64,000 bases of DNA from Levilactobacillus andaensis (GCF_016861695.1 NZ_BOLP01000004.1:409060-473059), one strand, 5' to 3'; counted from the stretch's first letter, positions 53,541 through 63,014 are shown. Made by a program: numbers and translations. The notes: a model not told the origin generated them from the sequence alone.

Positions 53541-54662
53541 ATGTCATCCACAACTGCTGCCGCAGAAAAGCTTTTGCTACAAATGGTTGATGATTACACT
53601 GCCCGAGAGATTGCACCTCAGGACATGCCGATGGACGCGGACGGGGACTTCCCCGCTGGCTTCATACAAAAACTCACGGACACCGGCTTCTTAGGCCTCA
53701 TGTTACCCCAAGAATTCGGTGGCGCCGGCTTCGGTCCCGAAGTCACGGCCACGGCCTTGAATCACATTGCTCGGGGCAACGCCAGCACGGCCGTCACCCT
53801 CGAAGGTCATTTCAAGACTATCGACCAGATTTTAAAATTCGGCACGCCCGCCCTGCAGCAACAATTATTGCCATCTGCTAACGACCGCATCTTCGCCTTT
53901 TCCATGACCGAAGCCAGCGGTGGTTCGAATCCCATGGGCATCAGCTCGACCGCCACGCGTGAGGGCGATCACTGGGTCATCACCGGCGACAAAATCATGA
54001 TCACAAACGGCGGCCTTGCGCAGGTCTACTGTGTGCTGGTCAAGACCGCGCCCAAAGAGCTCTCCGTCTTCGCTGTGGATCAGGACATGCCCGGCTTTTC
54101 ATTTGGGAAACGTGAAGACTTCATTGGCCTGCGCGGCACTCCAGTCGGCGAAATCGTCATGGACCACATCATCGTGGACGACGACCATTTACTAGGAAAA
54201 CTCGGTGATGGCGGCATGATCGGTGACTCCGCCCACGACGACGCCCGCATCCTCATGGGGGCCGTCCTGACCGGTATCATGGAACATGACTTAAAGATTG
54301 CGACCGACTACGCCAAGGAACGTAAGGCTGGCGACAAGCCACTGACCGAGTTGCAAGTCACCCATCGCAAAGTCGCGGACATCGCCATGCGTAAGGAAAC
54401 GACGAAGCTGCTTTACCAACGCGCCGCGCAACTCAAGGCCACTGGCCAACCCTACAGCGAGGAAGCCGCCATGGCAAAGGCCCACGGCTCCCGTTCCGCT
54501 GTGAGTGCCGGCGATGACACGCTACAAATTTTAGCCGGCTACGGTTACAGTCGCGAATATCCCGTTGAACACTTGATCCGTGACGCACGCGCCATGGAAA
54601 TTGCCGAAGGGACCGTTGAAAAGATGCGGTCCGCCATTGCCAACGCCGAATTCAGTAAATAG
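53541..54662 (+). CDS. Acyl-CoA dehydrogenase
   Basis: FAD enzyme oxidising or reducing the alpha-beta bond of an acyl-CoA, 373 aa. LMLPQEFGGAGF, FAFSMTEASGGSNPMGISSTATREGDHWVITGDKIMITNGG for flavin binding, FGKREDFIGLRGTPVGEIVMDH, and C-terminal DDTLQILAGYGYSREYPVEHLIRDARAMEIAEGTVEKMR. The alignment position of the usual catalytic Glu (RDARAMEIAEGT) is occupied by the Glu. RBS AAGGAGGAA. Translationally close to etfB, etfA; other beta-oxidation genes are absent here. Confidence 0.92.
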   Translation: MSSTTAAAEKLLLQMVDDYTAREIAPQDMPMDADGDFPAGFIQKLTDTGFLGLMLPQEFGGAGFGPEVTATALNHIARGNASTAVTLEGHFKTIDQILKFGTPALQQQLLPSANDRIFAFSMTEASGGSNPMGISSTATREGDHWVITGDKIMITNGGLAQVYCVLVKTAPKELSVFAVDQDMPGFSFGKREDFIGLRGTPVGEIVMDHIIVDDDHLLGKLGDGGMIGDSAHDDARILMGAVLTGIMEHDLKIATDYAKERKAGDKPLTELQVTHRKVADIAMRKETTKLLYQRAAQLKATGQPYSEEAAMAKAHGSRSAVSAGDDTLQILAGYGYSREYPVEHLIRDARAMEIAEGTVEKMRSAIANAEFSK

Positions 54663-54672
54663 GAGGTTCCCC

Positions 54673-55464
54673 ATGAAAATTGTGGTTTGTATCAAACAAG
54701 TCCCCGAAACGAACGACGTCACCATCGACCCGGTCACCCATAACCTGGACCGCCGTGGCCTAGCTGGCGTCATGAATCCCTTTGATAAAAATGCTGTTGA
54801 GCAGGCCCTCCAACTGAAGGACGCCGACAGCGATGCCGAAGTCGTGCTCCTCAGTATGGGGCCCGACGACTACGCGGAATCCCTGCGCGAAGGCATGGCT
54901 ATGGGCGCCGATGCCGGTGTGCTGCTGTCCGACCGCGCATTTGCCGGTGCCGACACTTTAGCGACCGGTTACGTGATTGCCCAAGCCATCAAGCAAATCG
55001 GTGATGTCGATCTGGTTCTATTTGGCCGGCAAGCCGTCGACGCCGATACGGGTCAGGTTGGCCCCATCGTTGCCGAATTTTTACACCAGCCACAGATCAC
55101 CTACGCCGCCAGCCTCCGGTTAAGCGGCACCAACGAGGTCACGGCCGAACGTCTCCTGGAAGACACCAAGCAGACGCTCGTGGCCACTTTGCCCGCCGTG
55201 GTCAGCGTCCGGAGTGAATTAAACACGCCGCGCTACCCGGCGCCCCGCAACATTCAATTGAGCTTTGCCAAACCCCTGACCGTTTGGCACCACGACGACC
55301 TGGACCTTGACGATTCACGTTTAGGCCAAGCCGGCTCGCCAACCATCGTGACCAAGGTCTACGCGCCAGAACCTGTTAAACGGGAGCTGACACCGCTGAC
55401 CGGAACGCCAACGGAAGCCGCCAGCCAACTGATCACTGCCCTAAAGACCCGTCAACTCATCTAA
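54673..55464 (+). CDS. etfB: Electron transfer flavoprotein beta subunit EtfB
   Basis: 263 aa. KIVVCIKQVPET, LSMGPDDYAESLREGMAMGADAGVLLSDRAFAGADTLATGY, LVLFGRQAVDADTGQVGP and LNTPRYPAPRNI. The DRAFAGADT and GRQA-D-DT-QVGP segments resemble EtfB of clostridial butyryl-CoA dehydrogenase/Etf bifurcating complexes more than mitochondrial EtfB. ATG at 54673, 10 bases after the dehydrogenase stop, RBS AGGAGG. Partner of EtfA. Confidence 0.93.
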   Translation: MKIVVCIKQVPETNDVTIDPVTHNLDRRGLAGVMNPFDKNAVEQALQLKDADSDAEVVLLSMGPDDYAESLREGMAMGADAGVLLSDRAFAGADTLATGYVIAQAIKQIGDVDLVLFGRQAVDADTGQVGPIVAEFLHQPQITYAASLRLSGTNEVTAERLLEDTKQTLVATLPAVVSVRSELNTPRYPAPRNIQLSFAKPLTVWHHDDLDLDDSRLGQAGSPTIVTKVYAPEPVKRELTPLTGTPTEAASQLITALKTRQLI

Positions 55465-55477
55465 GGAGGAATCTGCC

Positions 55478-56443
55478 ATGTCAAAACCAGAACTTTGGGT
55501 CATTGCGGAACGCCGCTTAGACCACGTTGAACCCACGACCCAACAATTAATTACCAAGGCTAAGAGTTTAGCTGGCGACCAATTCAAAGTCGTCACGATT
55601 CTGCTCGAAGCCACGACCGACCATTTGGAAAACGAACTCACCGCATACGGCCCCGACGAGATCCGCATCGTCCGGGACGACCGTTTTCCAACCGCGACGG
55701 ACGCCGAACACGCCGATGCCCTGAAACAACTCGTTGACGCTTACCAACCCAACTCGATTTTATTTGGGGCGACCATCACCGGCCGGTCCATCGCTCCTCG
55801 ACTCCAGGCTAAGCTCCAGACCGGCTTGACGGCCGACTGTCTGGACCTGCGTTTCGATGACGACACCCTGGTCGCCACCAAGCCTTCCTACGGCGACAAC
55901 ATCATGTGCGAAATCATCTGCCCGGACCACCGACCACAAATGGCCAGCGTCCGGCCAAATACCTTCGTCGCCACGCCAGCGACCGGCGACGCCACCATCA
56001 CCACGGCTACGGTCACCTTCCACCCCGTTGACCGACTCAAAGTAACGACCGCGCGGCCAGTGGTCAACACGGCCACCACGGTCGGTGACGCCAATCGCGT
56101 TGTCGCTCTCGGCCGCGGTGCCGCCAGTGCCACCACCATTGATACCGCGACTAAGCTAGCCGAAAAACTCGGCGGTCGCATTGGGGTCTCCCGGCCATTG
56201 ACCGACCAGGACCGCTTCACCCACGACGACCAAATCGGTCAGAGTGGCAACACGATTCACCCCGAACTGATTATAAACTTCGGGATCAGCGGTGCCGTTC
56301 AGTACCTGGTCGGCATGCAGGATTCGCAGACCATCGTGGCCATCAACTCCGATTCGCACGCACCGATTTTTGACGTGGCGGATTACGGGTACGTTGGCGA
56401 TGCCCAAGCCTTCATAGCCGCCCTCCTCGCGCAGTTCAACTAA
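55478..56443 (+). CDS. etfA: Electron transfer flavoprotein alpha subunit EtfA
   Basis: 321 aa. The C-terminal FAD domain is intact: IGQSGNTIHPELIINFGISGAVQYLVGMQDS, then IVAINSDSHAPIFDVADYGYVGD. N-terminal domain starts ELWVIAERR. RBS AAGGAGGA, 13 bases after etfB. Transfers electrons between the acyl-CoA dehydrogenase and another carrier; the physiological acyl substrate is unknown. Repeat A14 begins 29 bases after the stop. Confidence 0.93.
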   Translation: MSKPELWVIAERRLDHVEPTTQQLITKAKSLAGDQFKVVTILLEATTDHLENELTAYGPDEIRIVRDDRFPTATDAEHADALKQLVDAYQPNSILFGATITGRSIAPRLQAKLQTGLTADCLDLRFDDDTLVATKPSYGDNIMCEIICPDHRPQMASVRPNTFVATPATGDATITTATVTFHPVDRLKVTTARPVVNTATTVGDANRVVALGRGAASATTIDTATKLAEKLGGRIGVSRPLTDQDRFTHDDQIGQSGNTIHPELIINFGISGAVQYLVGMQDSQTIVAINSDSHAPIFDVADYGYVGDAQAFIAALLAQFN

Positions 56444-56472
56444 GCGGTCGTTGCGGATTGTGAGAAATTGTC

Positions 56473-56640
56473 CGCCTGCGGCTGCCAGGACTGCGCCTGC
56501 TATGGGGATAAGTGCGGGCTTCCGTCTCGCCTGAAAGCCGCGAAGGTCACGCGTCTCTCAGGTCGTCCCACGATGTAACCCGGGAAAGAACCCCGGCTAA
56601 CATCGTCGACACAGCTTGCTTCGTCCTGGCCTCCTCCGGC
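56473..56640 (-). repeat. Type A cloverleaf repeat, copy A14
   Basis: CGCCTGCGG end toward etfA. Arm 3 CGATGTAACCCGGG/CCCCGGCTAACATCG; arm 1 is shortened by a deletion of about 16 bases. Located between etfA and its terminator. Confidence 0.92.
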
Positions 56641-56702
56641 TCTGATTTGCTCACTGGTCCGCTAACCGCTTAGTTACCGTGCTAATTAAACTTAACTGTA
56701 TC

Positions 56703-56752
56703 AAAAAAACGTAGACGTTATCTGATGACTTTCAGATTGTGTCTACGTTTTA
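56703..56752. terminator. Bidirectional terminator between etfA and the PEPCK-like gene
   Basis: AAAACGTAGAC (706-716 of 56xxx) with GTCTACGTTTT (56741-56751) and inner ATCTGA/TCAGAT pairing; A and T runs. Confidence 0.85.
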
Positions 56753-56916
56753 TTGTGAAGTGTCATTGTCGCTAAAAAACTGTATTGACCAGTTCTCCTG
56801 GCGACCACTGCTAAAAATTAAGCTCAATTCTATACCGACTTCAAGGGAAAAGAACGGACAACTATACGCTCAACCTGTTTCAGTAGTCAGGTATTTCATG
56901 GCCAAGCACAATCATA

Positions 56917-57091
56917 GCCGGAGGAGGCCAGGGAGGCAGCCGTGGTAATTTTATTGGCTGGCAAAGCTAGCCAATAAAATGGGCGACTTTTAAGACGCGT
57001 ATTTTGCGGCTTAAAAGCGAGCGAGAAGACTGGTGCTCTTCCAGGCTGAAGCGTCCCCACAGCAGGCGGAATCCCTGGCAGCCGCAGTGCG
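56917..57091 (+). repeat. Type A cloverleaf repeat, copy A15
   Basis: Mirror image of A14's position: GTGCG end 15 bases from the stop of the reverse-strand gene. Arm 3 TTTTATTGGCT/AGCCAATAAAA, as in A2. Confidence 0.92.
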
Positions 57092-57106
57092 GCAATTCAC
57101 CGCAAT

Positions 57107-58825
57107 CTATAACGCCAATAGTTCTGCCAACAAGTCCCGAGCCGATTCGTTCAGTTTATCTTGAGACTTGTCATTGCCAAGGTGCGTGTAGATTTCGCCG
57201 ACGTAGATGTCGTCCTTGAACAATTGGTCGAAGACGGCATCGATGATCGGTTGCGTGGCGGCTTGTTCTTGAACCGGGCCGAACGGGTTGGCGAAGAACG
57301 TGGTGCTCATCCCCACTTCATCCGTGGTGCCCAATGCCTTACGTTTACCGGCAACGAAGGTCTCCTCTGCCGACTGCTGGTCCGCAAACCGGTGCACACC
57401 GACCGCGTCATCATAGTTGTTCGCGTAGACCCACATGTCGATCTCATGGTGCGCCACGACCCGCGACCAGGTATTGGCCGGAATGATGACCCGCGCGTTT
57501 TTCTGCTCGGGATTCATATAAATTCCGCGGTCCATGTTGTTAAAGGCCACCTCGCTGCTCAGGTCGTCGAGACGGACAAAAGCGCCGGTCTCGGTTCCCT
57601 GCGCGTACAGCTTGCCTTCAGCCAAGGTAAAACTACCCATGTCATCGAAGATGGTTTCGATGTTGGCAATCTGCTCATCGGCCACCGTTTGCAAGGCCTC
57701 AATGGATTCAGACTTGCCGGCACCGGAATCGCCAAAGAACACCACGGTTTTGGTCTGCCCGTTAGTAAAGGTAATCTTGACCATCGACCCGTGAATTGGC
57801 AGGCGTTTCTCGGCAATCATGTGCAGGTTGTGCAGCGTCAGGCACATCTTCTTCATGTAACCGAAGTAGGTCGTCTGGTCGTTGTACGGCACCTGGCCGA
57901 CGTACAGGTCATTCTGCGCATCGTAGAAATAATGGCCGTTTTCGGGTTGGTCATCCCCCGCCACGCCGGGTGTCCCAAACAGCAGGACCAGATCGGGCTT
58001 TTTTCCGGCAATTCGGTCGCGGTCGGCTAACTGAAATAAGTTGGCCAGCGCCAGGCCGGATGCCAGGTAGTCACGATGGAAGTAAATGTAGGCCAGACTC
58101 TCCCCAATCAGGGCGGGGTAGCAATACCAGTCCTCGTTGGTGCCGGTGAAGTTTTCAATCGGGTTGACCGCGGTCGCCGTAAAATGGCCTTTCCGCTTGT
58201 TGCTCTTGGTGTGGAGCATCATTGGCGGCCGCAACATTAGGCGACTCATGAAGCGGATATTTTTCAACGCTTCGTACCCAGTTGGCACCGGCCAATTGAC
58301 TTTTTGCAACAGGACGCAGGCCGTAGAACCAGCGTTGACTTGCCGGTAAACGTGGTTGGCGTGCCCCTGTAATTTTTCCTCGATCGTCCGGTATAGGCGA
58401 ATGACTAAGTCGTTAAATTGTTGATCAATCATCATAAATTCACTGGCCATCACATCGTTATGCTTGATGGTCATCGTGGCGACCCGCAGGTAGGTCCGAT
58501 AATAGGAATAGAGGTCTTCGATGCTCGCTAAAATGGCTGCTGGCTGAAATTGGTCGTACGCGTCCGTCCGGTCAGTCAAAACGGCCTTGATCGTCGTTAG
58601 GTAATCGGCGGGCGTCACCAAATTAAAGGTCGTTGCGGGATCGGCATCGGCCGGCGTCTTGGCGCGCTGTTCGGTCAAAAAGAGCTGAACGAACTGAGCC
58701 AACTCATCACTGTTGACCAAATCAAAAATACTCGTCATAAAGTGTTCGTTATAGTTCAAAACGGCAACGCTACGGTCCGGGTTGGCATAAAAGGAAGCCA
58801 AGTCAATCGGTGCTGGTGTTTGCAT
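57107..58825 (-). CDS. PEPCK/HPr-kinase-fold P-loop protein, phosphoenolpyruvate carboxykinase-like
   Basis: 572 aa cytoplasmic. The P-loop FFGDSGAGKSESIEAL (about residues 380-395) is like that of HPr kinase and the related PEPCK fold, and EVAFNNMDRGIYMNPEQKNARVIIPA followed by HHEIDMWVYANNYD look like the C-terminal half of a PEPCK-type kinase domain. The N-terminal 250 aa are helical and not recognised. Lactobacillus homologues are, as I recall, labelled phosphoenolpyruvate carboxykinase; carboxykinase activity is not proven by these motifs. ATG at 58825 has GAAAGGGG upstream. Confidence 0.65.
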   Translation of the reverse strand: MQTPAPIDLASFYANPDRSVAVLNYNEHFMTSIFDLVNSDELAQFVQLFLTEQRAKTPADADPATTFNLVTPADYLTTIKAVLTDRTDAYDQFQPAAILASIEDLYSYYRTYLRVATMTIKHNDVMASEFMMIDQQFNDLVIRLYRTIEEKLQGHANHVYRQVNAGSTACVLLQKVNWPVPTGYEALKNIRFMSRLMLRPPMMLHTKSNKRKGHFTATAVNPIENFTGTNEDWYCYPALIGESLAYIYFHRDYLASGLALANLFQLADRDRIAGKKPDLVLLFGTPGVAGDDQPENGHYFYDAQNDLYVGQVPYNDQTTYFGYMKKMCLTLHNLHMIAEKRLPIHGSMVKITFTNGQTKTVVFFGDSGAGKSESIEALQTVADEQIANIETIFDDMGSFTLAEGKLYAQGTETGAFVRLDDLSSEVAFNNMDRGIYMNPEQKNARVIIPANTWSRVVAHHEIDMWVYANNYDDAVGVHRFADQQSAEETFVAGKRKALGTTDEVGMSTTFFANPFGPVQEQAATQPIIDAVFDQLFKDDIYVGEIYTHLGNDKSQDKLNESARDLLAELLAL

Positions 58826-59054
58826 GGGAAAACCCCTTTCAAATTTGTTTGTTACGTCGTTAGTGCCAAAATGGTCAGTCAAAACTGGCTGAGAACACGC
58901 TGACAACCTTGAATTTTGCTAGTCGGGACATCGGTCCAGAAATGCCGATGCCCCTTGCCATAACAATTAATGTCGCCTGCGCCAGTCAGCCAGCATCGAC
59001 ACCAGTACAATAACCTAGCTGATAAATTGTAACTAGTGCTGCCAGCTAACCACC

Positions 59055-59222
59055 GTTAGAGCCGTGAGGTCGGCAGATATGGGCTCAGGCGCGTCGTTCT
59101 GCTTAGTTAGCGGGTGCTTTCCCCGCTGGCTTAGCAGAAGGCCAAGCTTGAAGACTCGGGTTTTTCGAGGCTTCAAGTTGTGCCCGCACCGTTCCAGCCC
59201 ATATCTGCCGGCCGGCAAGGCG
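59055..59222 (-). repeat. Type D structured repeat, copy D5
   Basis: GGCAGATATGGGCT/AGCCCATATCTGCC; arms TTCTGCTTAG/CTTAGCAGAA and CTTGAAGACTCG/CGAGGCTTCAAG. Not accompanied by an intact type A copy. Confidence 0.92.
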
Positions 59223-59315
59223 CCAGTTCCGCCTGTGTTGTCAGTCTTTTGCCACCATTTATATGTAACTTATCCGCTATTTTAGCGTACTTAGGGGCTG
59301 GAGGGAAGCAACTTC

Positions 59316-60200
59316 TTACTTATCCTGCTGGCTGAATAGCTGGAACAACTGGCGAAGAGTCTCGTGCTGCGGATTGTCCGCCTGATACATGGCGTAAATG
59401 ACCCGCAAGTCTTCCGGCACAGCCACCGGAATTTTGACGACATTAAAGGCTTCCAAATACAGCGTATCCGCCACCAATCCCACCGCAGAAGACGATTGGA
59501 CCATCCCCGCGATAGAGATCTCATCCGGATAAGCGGCCATCATATTGAGCTGGTCGGCCACTCCTCGTCGTTTCAACGTGCGCTGAACCTTTTGCCCAAT
59601 CAATAGGTCTGGTGTATAGGTCAAAATATGCGCCCCTACCAGATCGGTCAGCTGTAACTGCTGGCGCTGCGCCCACGGGTGGTCGGGCGCCACGATGACG
59701 ATGAACGGCTGCTTGAGTAAGGGATGGTACAAGTAGCCTGGCTCCCGACCGTCCACAGCCGCAATCCCCAGGTCCAACGTCTTGGCCGCCAAACCGGCCT
59801 GAATCCGTTCGGTCGTCACGCTATGGAGCTCAAAACTCACTTGCCGCGTGTGTTCCTGCTCGAATTCATGCAGGACTTTTGGCAAATAGGTTCCAATGAC
59901 GGTCGGAATGCAGCCGACCCGAATCGTGATCGGCTGTTGTGAATTCTTCGCAACCACGGCGGCCACGCCATCGTCCAGCGTCTGTAAGCTTTTCTGCACG
60001 ACCGTCAGGAGCTGCCGACCTGTGTCGGTTAGCACAATGTTCCGTCCCTGCTTGGCAAATAATGTTAAGTTCAGCTCCTCTTCCAACCGATGAATGGCAT
60101 TGGTCAAGCTGGGCTGACTCACGTGAAGCTCTTGGGCCGCCTGCGTATAGTTCTCCAAACGACCAATACATTCAAAGTAGCGTAGTTGATTTAAGTTCAT
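59316..60200 (-). CDS. LysR-family transcriptional regulator
   Basis: 294 aa. HTH QLRYFECIGRLENYTQAAQELHVSQPSLTNAIHRLEEELNLTLFAKQGR, then LysR effector domain with RVGCIPTVIGTYLPKVLHEF. ATG at 60200 with AGAGGGATG upstream. Divergent from an MFS transporter, with operator-like inverted repeats between; likely activator of the MFS-aroE-SDR genes, effector perhaps shikimate or quinate (inference). Confidence 0.9.
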   Translation of the reverse strand: MNLNQLRYFECIGRLENYTQAAQELHVSQPSLTNAIHRLEEELNLTLFAKQGRNIVLTDTGRQLLTVVQKSLQTLDDGVAAVVAKNSQQPITIRVGCIPTVIGTYLPKVLHEFEQEHTRQVSFELHSVTTERIQAGLAAKTLDLGIAAVDGREPGYLYHPLLKQPFIVIVAPDHPWAQRQQLQLTDLVGAHILTYTPDLLIGQKVQRTLKRRGVADQLNMMAAYPDEISIAGMVQSSSAVGLVADTLYLEAFNVVKIPVAVPEDLRVIYAMYQADNPQHETLRQLFQLFSQQDK

Positions 60201-60231
60201 CCGCATCCCTCTGTTCTTTATTTCACAACTA

Positions 60232-60270
60232 ATAGTCTCAGGCTATGGATCACTTGCCAATCGGTATTGG
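60232..60270. promoter_or_regulatory. LysR-type operator candidates
   Basis: ATAG-N7-CTAT (60232-60246) fits the LysR T-N11-A box; CCAAT-N4-ATTGG (60257-60270) is a second inverted repeat. Both lie between the divergent genes. Confidence 0.5.
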
Positions 60271-60376
60271 TATTCCCCTTGAATCAAGCCTACCATAAAA
60301 GGCGTAAGGAAGCGCTTCTAAATTCAAGCTCAATCATTCACTTATTCCCTAATTCTACTTAAGGCGGTGTTTTATC

Positions 60377-61609
60377 ATGGATGCTACGCAAACCACTCAT
60401 ATTTCCGGTCACCGGCGGCTCATCTTCACGGCGGCCTTCATCATTATCTTCTGTTGCTCGGCTTCGGCAGCCTTCTCCGTTTTCGCCGACACCCTGGTCA
60501 AAGCAACCAGCGCCACGGCTTCTCAAGTGGCCTTGACCCTGACCATCTATCAATTCTTTATGGCCGCATTTGGCATTATTTCCGGTCGGATCATCGACCA
60601 CTCTTCACCGAAAAAGTTGATGTACGTCGGCGGCTTCATCTTCGGCCTCGGCTGGTTCTTGGGAGCCTTTGCCCACAACATTTGGTTCCTGTATTTCTCC
60701 ATTGGGATTTTAGCCGGTAGTGGGAACGGACTATTGTACAACCCTTCCCTGCTGACCACGTTAAAATGGTTCCCCGAAAAACGTGGGACGATTTCCGGCT
60801 TGCTCCTTGGGGCCGCTTCTCTCGGGCCGCTGGTCTTAGCCAAGGCCGGTGCCTGGCTCTGTGACACCATGGGCGCCAACGGCTTGATGCCAATTGGGAT
60901 TGCCTACTTAGCACTGATCTGGTTGGTCGGCTGGTTGATGGCTTCACCCGAAACGCCAGCAGAAACCAAGGACCACTCGGCGCCCGCAACCACTGGGAAA
61001 TCGCCTAAGGAAATGATGGGCTCACTCAACTTCTGGCTGTTACTCTTACTCTTCGCGATTGCCTGCACGGCCGGTATCATGCTGATTGGGTCGTTGTCCT
61101 CCATCGCGCAGGTCCAACTTCAATTAACACCCATCGTGGCCGCTAACTTTGTCGTGGTCAACACCTTAGCTAACTTCTTTGGCCGGATGATCACGGGCCG
61201 CGCCGTTGATAAATTAGGCGAAACGCAAACGTTGCTGATTATTCTATGCCTCACCATCATCGGCCTGGCGGGCTTACGCTTTGCCGAAAACGTTGCTGTC
61301 TTTACCATCTTCTTAATCATCCTCGGCGCCTCATTTGGTGGTGTGCTGGTCGTCTTCCCAACCTTAACCGGCAAGACGTTTGGTCAAAAGTTCTCCGGCA
61401 CCAACTACGGCATCATGTTCTTCGGCTACGCGATTGGGGCCTTGATTGGACCGCAAATCGCAACGCTGTCCATGAGCCAATCCGCCGGGACCCACGCCTA
61501 CTACGGCCCTTACTTAGTCGCCATTGGGGTGGCCGTCGTCGGCATCCTGATCGACCTCTACCTGATGCACCAAGGCATTGGGAAACACGCAACTGCTGAA
61601 ACAAATTAG
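60377..61609 (+). CDS. Major facilitator superfamily transporter (OFA-like)
   Basis: 410 aa, 12 helices. GRIIDHSSPKKLMYVGGFIFGLGWFLGAF and GSGNGLLYNPSLLTTLKWFPEKRGTISGL resemble the oxalate/formate antiporter-like MFS group; second-half signature GRMITGRAVDKLGE. Neighbours (LysR, shikimate dehydrogenase, SDR) suggest an organic-acid substrate such as quinate or shikimate. RBS AAGGCGG. A type A repeat lies 16 bases after the stop. Confidence 0.88.
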   Translation: MDATQTTHISGHRRLIFTAAFIIIFCCSASAAFSVFADTLVKATSATASQVALTLTIYQFFMAAFGIISGRIIDHSSPKKLMYVGGFIFGLGWFLGAFAHNIWFLYFSIGILAGSGNGLLYNPSLLTTLKWFPEKRGTISGLLLGAASLGPLVLAKAGAWLCDTMGANGLMPIGIAYLALIWLVGWLMASPETPAETKDHSAPATTGKSPKEMMGSLNFWLLLLLFAIACTAGIMLIGSLSSIAQVQLQLTPIVAANFVVVNTLANFFGRMITGRAVDKLGETQTLLIILCLTIIGLAGLRFAENVAVFTIFLIILGASFGGVLVVFPTLTGKTFGQKFSGTNYGIMFFGYAIGALIGPQIATLSMSQSAGTHAYYGPYLVAIGVAVVGILIDLYLMHQGIGKHATAETN

Positions 61610-61624
61610 ACAGTCTAAGGTTGA

Positions 61625-61806
61625 CGCACTGCGGCTGCCAGGGATTCCGCCTGCTATGGGGTCGGTTCCAGCCTAAAGTTCAAGGCTTCCACCTCGACTT
61701 GAAGCCACAAAAACCGTGTCTTCAAGGTCGTCCCACGATGTAACCCGGGAAAGAACCCCGGCTAACATCGTTGACACAACTGGCTACACCCCTGGCCTCC
61801 TCCGGC
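61625..61806 (-). repeat. Type A cloverleaf repeat, copy A16
   Basis: CGCACTGCGG end 15 bases after the MFS stop. Arm 2 GACTTGAAG/CTTCAAGGTC; arm 3 CGATGTAACCCGGG/CCCCGGCTAACATCG. Paired with D6. Confidence 0.93.
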
Positions 61807-61925
61807 TTAGATTGAACACAATTGCAGCAAGGTTTGATTCCCAACAGCATTCTAAATTTCACGTTAAGTCAGCTAAACTATAACTACTTTACAGAACTCA
61901 TTCTCTGTTGACACAGAACCACTAC

Positions 61926-62085
61926 GTAAGCCGAGAGGTCGCCAGATATAGGCCCAGGCGCGTCGTTCTACTTAGTCGGCGTTTTTAGCCGGCTTAGTAG
62001 AAAACCAATCTTGGAGACTCGGCACTTGCGAGGCTTCAAGTTGCGTTCGCACCGTTCCGGCCTATATCTGGCGGCCGGTAAGGCG
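61926..62085 (-). repeat. Type D structured repeat, copy D6
   Basis: CGCCAGATATAGGCC/GGCCTATATCTGGCG, the base change on one side matched on the other; arms TTCTACTTAG/CTTAGTAGAA and CTTGGAGACTCG/CGAGGCTTCAAG. 66 bases before the aroE-like start. Confidence 0.93.
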
Positions 62086-62150
62086 AAAATACCACCATGT
62101 TGCCCACAACAACAATCAAATAAGAAAACAAAAATTTGGAGGTAACTATT

Positions 62151-63002
62151 ATGGAAATTGATGGACATACTCGTTTAGTCGGCTTGATTGCGCATCCCGC
62201 GGGCCACTCAAAGTCGCCGGCCATGCACAACGCGGCGTTTGCCAAGACCGATGTTAACGCCCGCTTCCTAGCCTTCGACGTGGAACCCGACCAGCTACCG
62301 GACGCCATCACCGCCATGCGGACCTTTAAAATGCTTGGCGCCAGCGTCTCCATGCCCTTTAAGCAAGCCGTGATTCCTTTACTAGACCACCTCGACAAGA
62401 CGGCCGAACTCGTTGGCGCCGTCAACACCGTGGTCAATCACGATGGCGAGCTGACCGGTTATACCACCGACGGCATTGGTTTCGTCGAAGCCCTGAAGGA
62501 CGATGGAGTCCGCTTGGCCGGTCAAACCATGACGCTGGCAGGAGTCGGCGGTGCCGGAACACCGATCGCCATTCAAGCCGCCCTTTCCGGACTGAAGACG
62601 CTCAACGTGTTTAACATCAACGATCCATCCGTCAAGAACGCCAAGCATATCGTTCAGGTCATCAACGAGCAGACCGACTGCCACGCCACCTTCTATCCGC
62701 TAGAAGACCGTGACCAGTTCAAACAATCCATCGCTGAAAGCGACATTTACACCGACGCGACTGGCCTGGGGATGGGTAAATTGGTCGACAAGACCTTGGT
62801 GGATGATCCAACCTGGTTCCACCCCGACATGACGGTCTTTGACACCGTTTATGCGCCAAGCGTCACCAAGCTCATGGGCGTGGCTCAGCAAGCCAACGTT
62901 GCTCACGTGATCAACGGCCAAGGGATGCTCCTGAACCAAGGCGCCGCGGCCTTCAAGCTGTGGACCGGTAAAGAGATGCCACTCAAACAATTAAGCCTTT
63001 AG
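62151..63002 (+). CDS. aroE: Shikimate/quinate dehydrogenase (AroE/YdiB family)
   Basis: 283 aa NAD(P)-dependent enzyme. GHSKSPAMHNAAF, VSMPFKQAVIPL with the catalytic Lys, GAVNTVVNHDGELTGYTTDGIGF with the second catalytic Asp, the nucleotide loop AGVGGAGTPIAIQAALSG, and DTVYAPSVTKLM. The NINDPSVK segment after the loop resembles the acidic NAD-type of YdiB rather than strict NADPH-AroE. ATG at 62151 with TTGGAGGTAAC upstream. Gene context favours catabolic quinate/shikimate use over aromatic biosynthesis. The biosynthetic aroE may be elsewhere. Confidence 0.88.
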   Translation: MEIDGHTRLVGLIAHPAGHSKSPAMHNAAFAKTDVNARFLAFDVEPDQLPDAITAMRTFKMLGASVSMPFKQAVIPLLDHLDKTAELVGAVNTVVNHDGELTGYTTDGIGFVEALKDDGVRLAGQTMTLAGVGGAGTPIAIQAALSGLKTLNVFNINDPSVKNAKHIVQVINEQTDCHATFYPLEDRDQFKQSIAESDIYTDATGLGMGKLVDKTLVDDPTWFHPDMTVFDTVYAPSVTKLMGVAQQANVAHVINGQGMLLNQGAAAFKLWTGKEMPLKQLSL

Positions 63003-63014
63003 GAGGAATTTACT

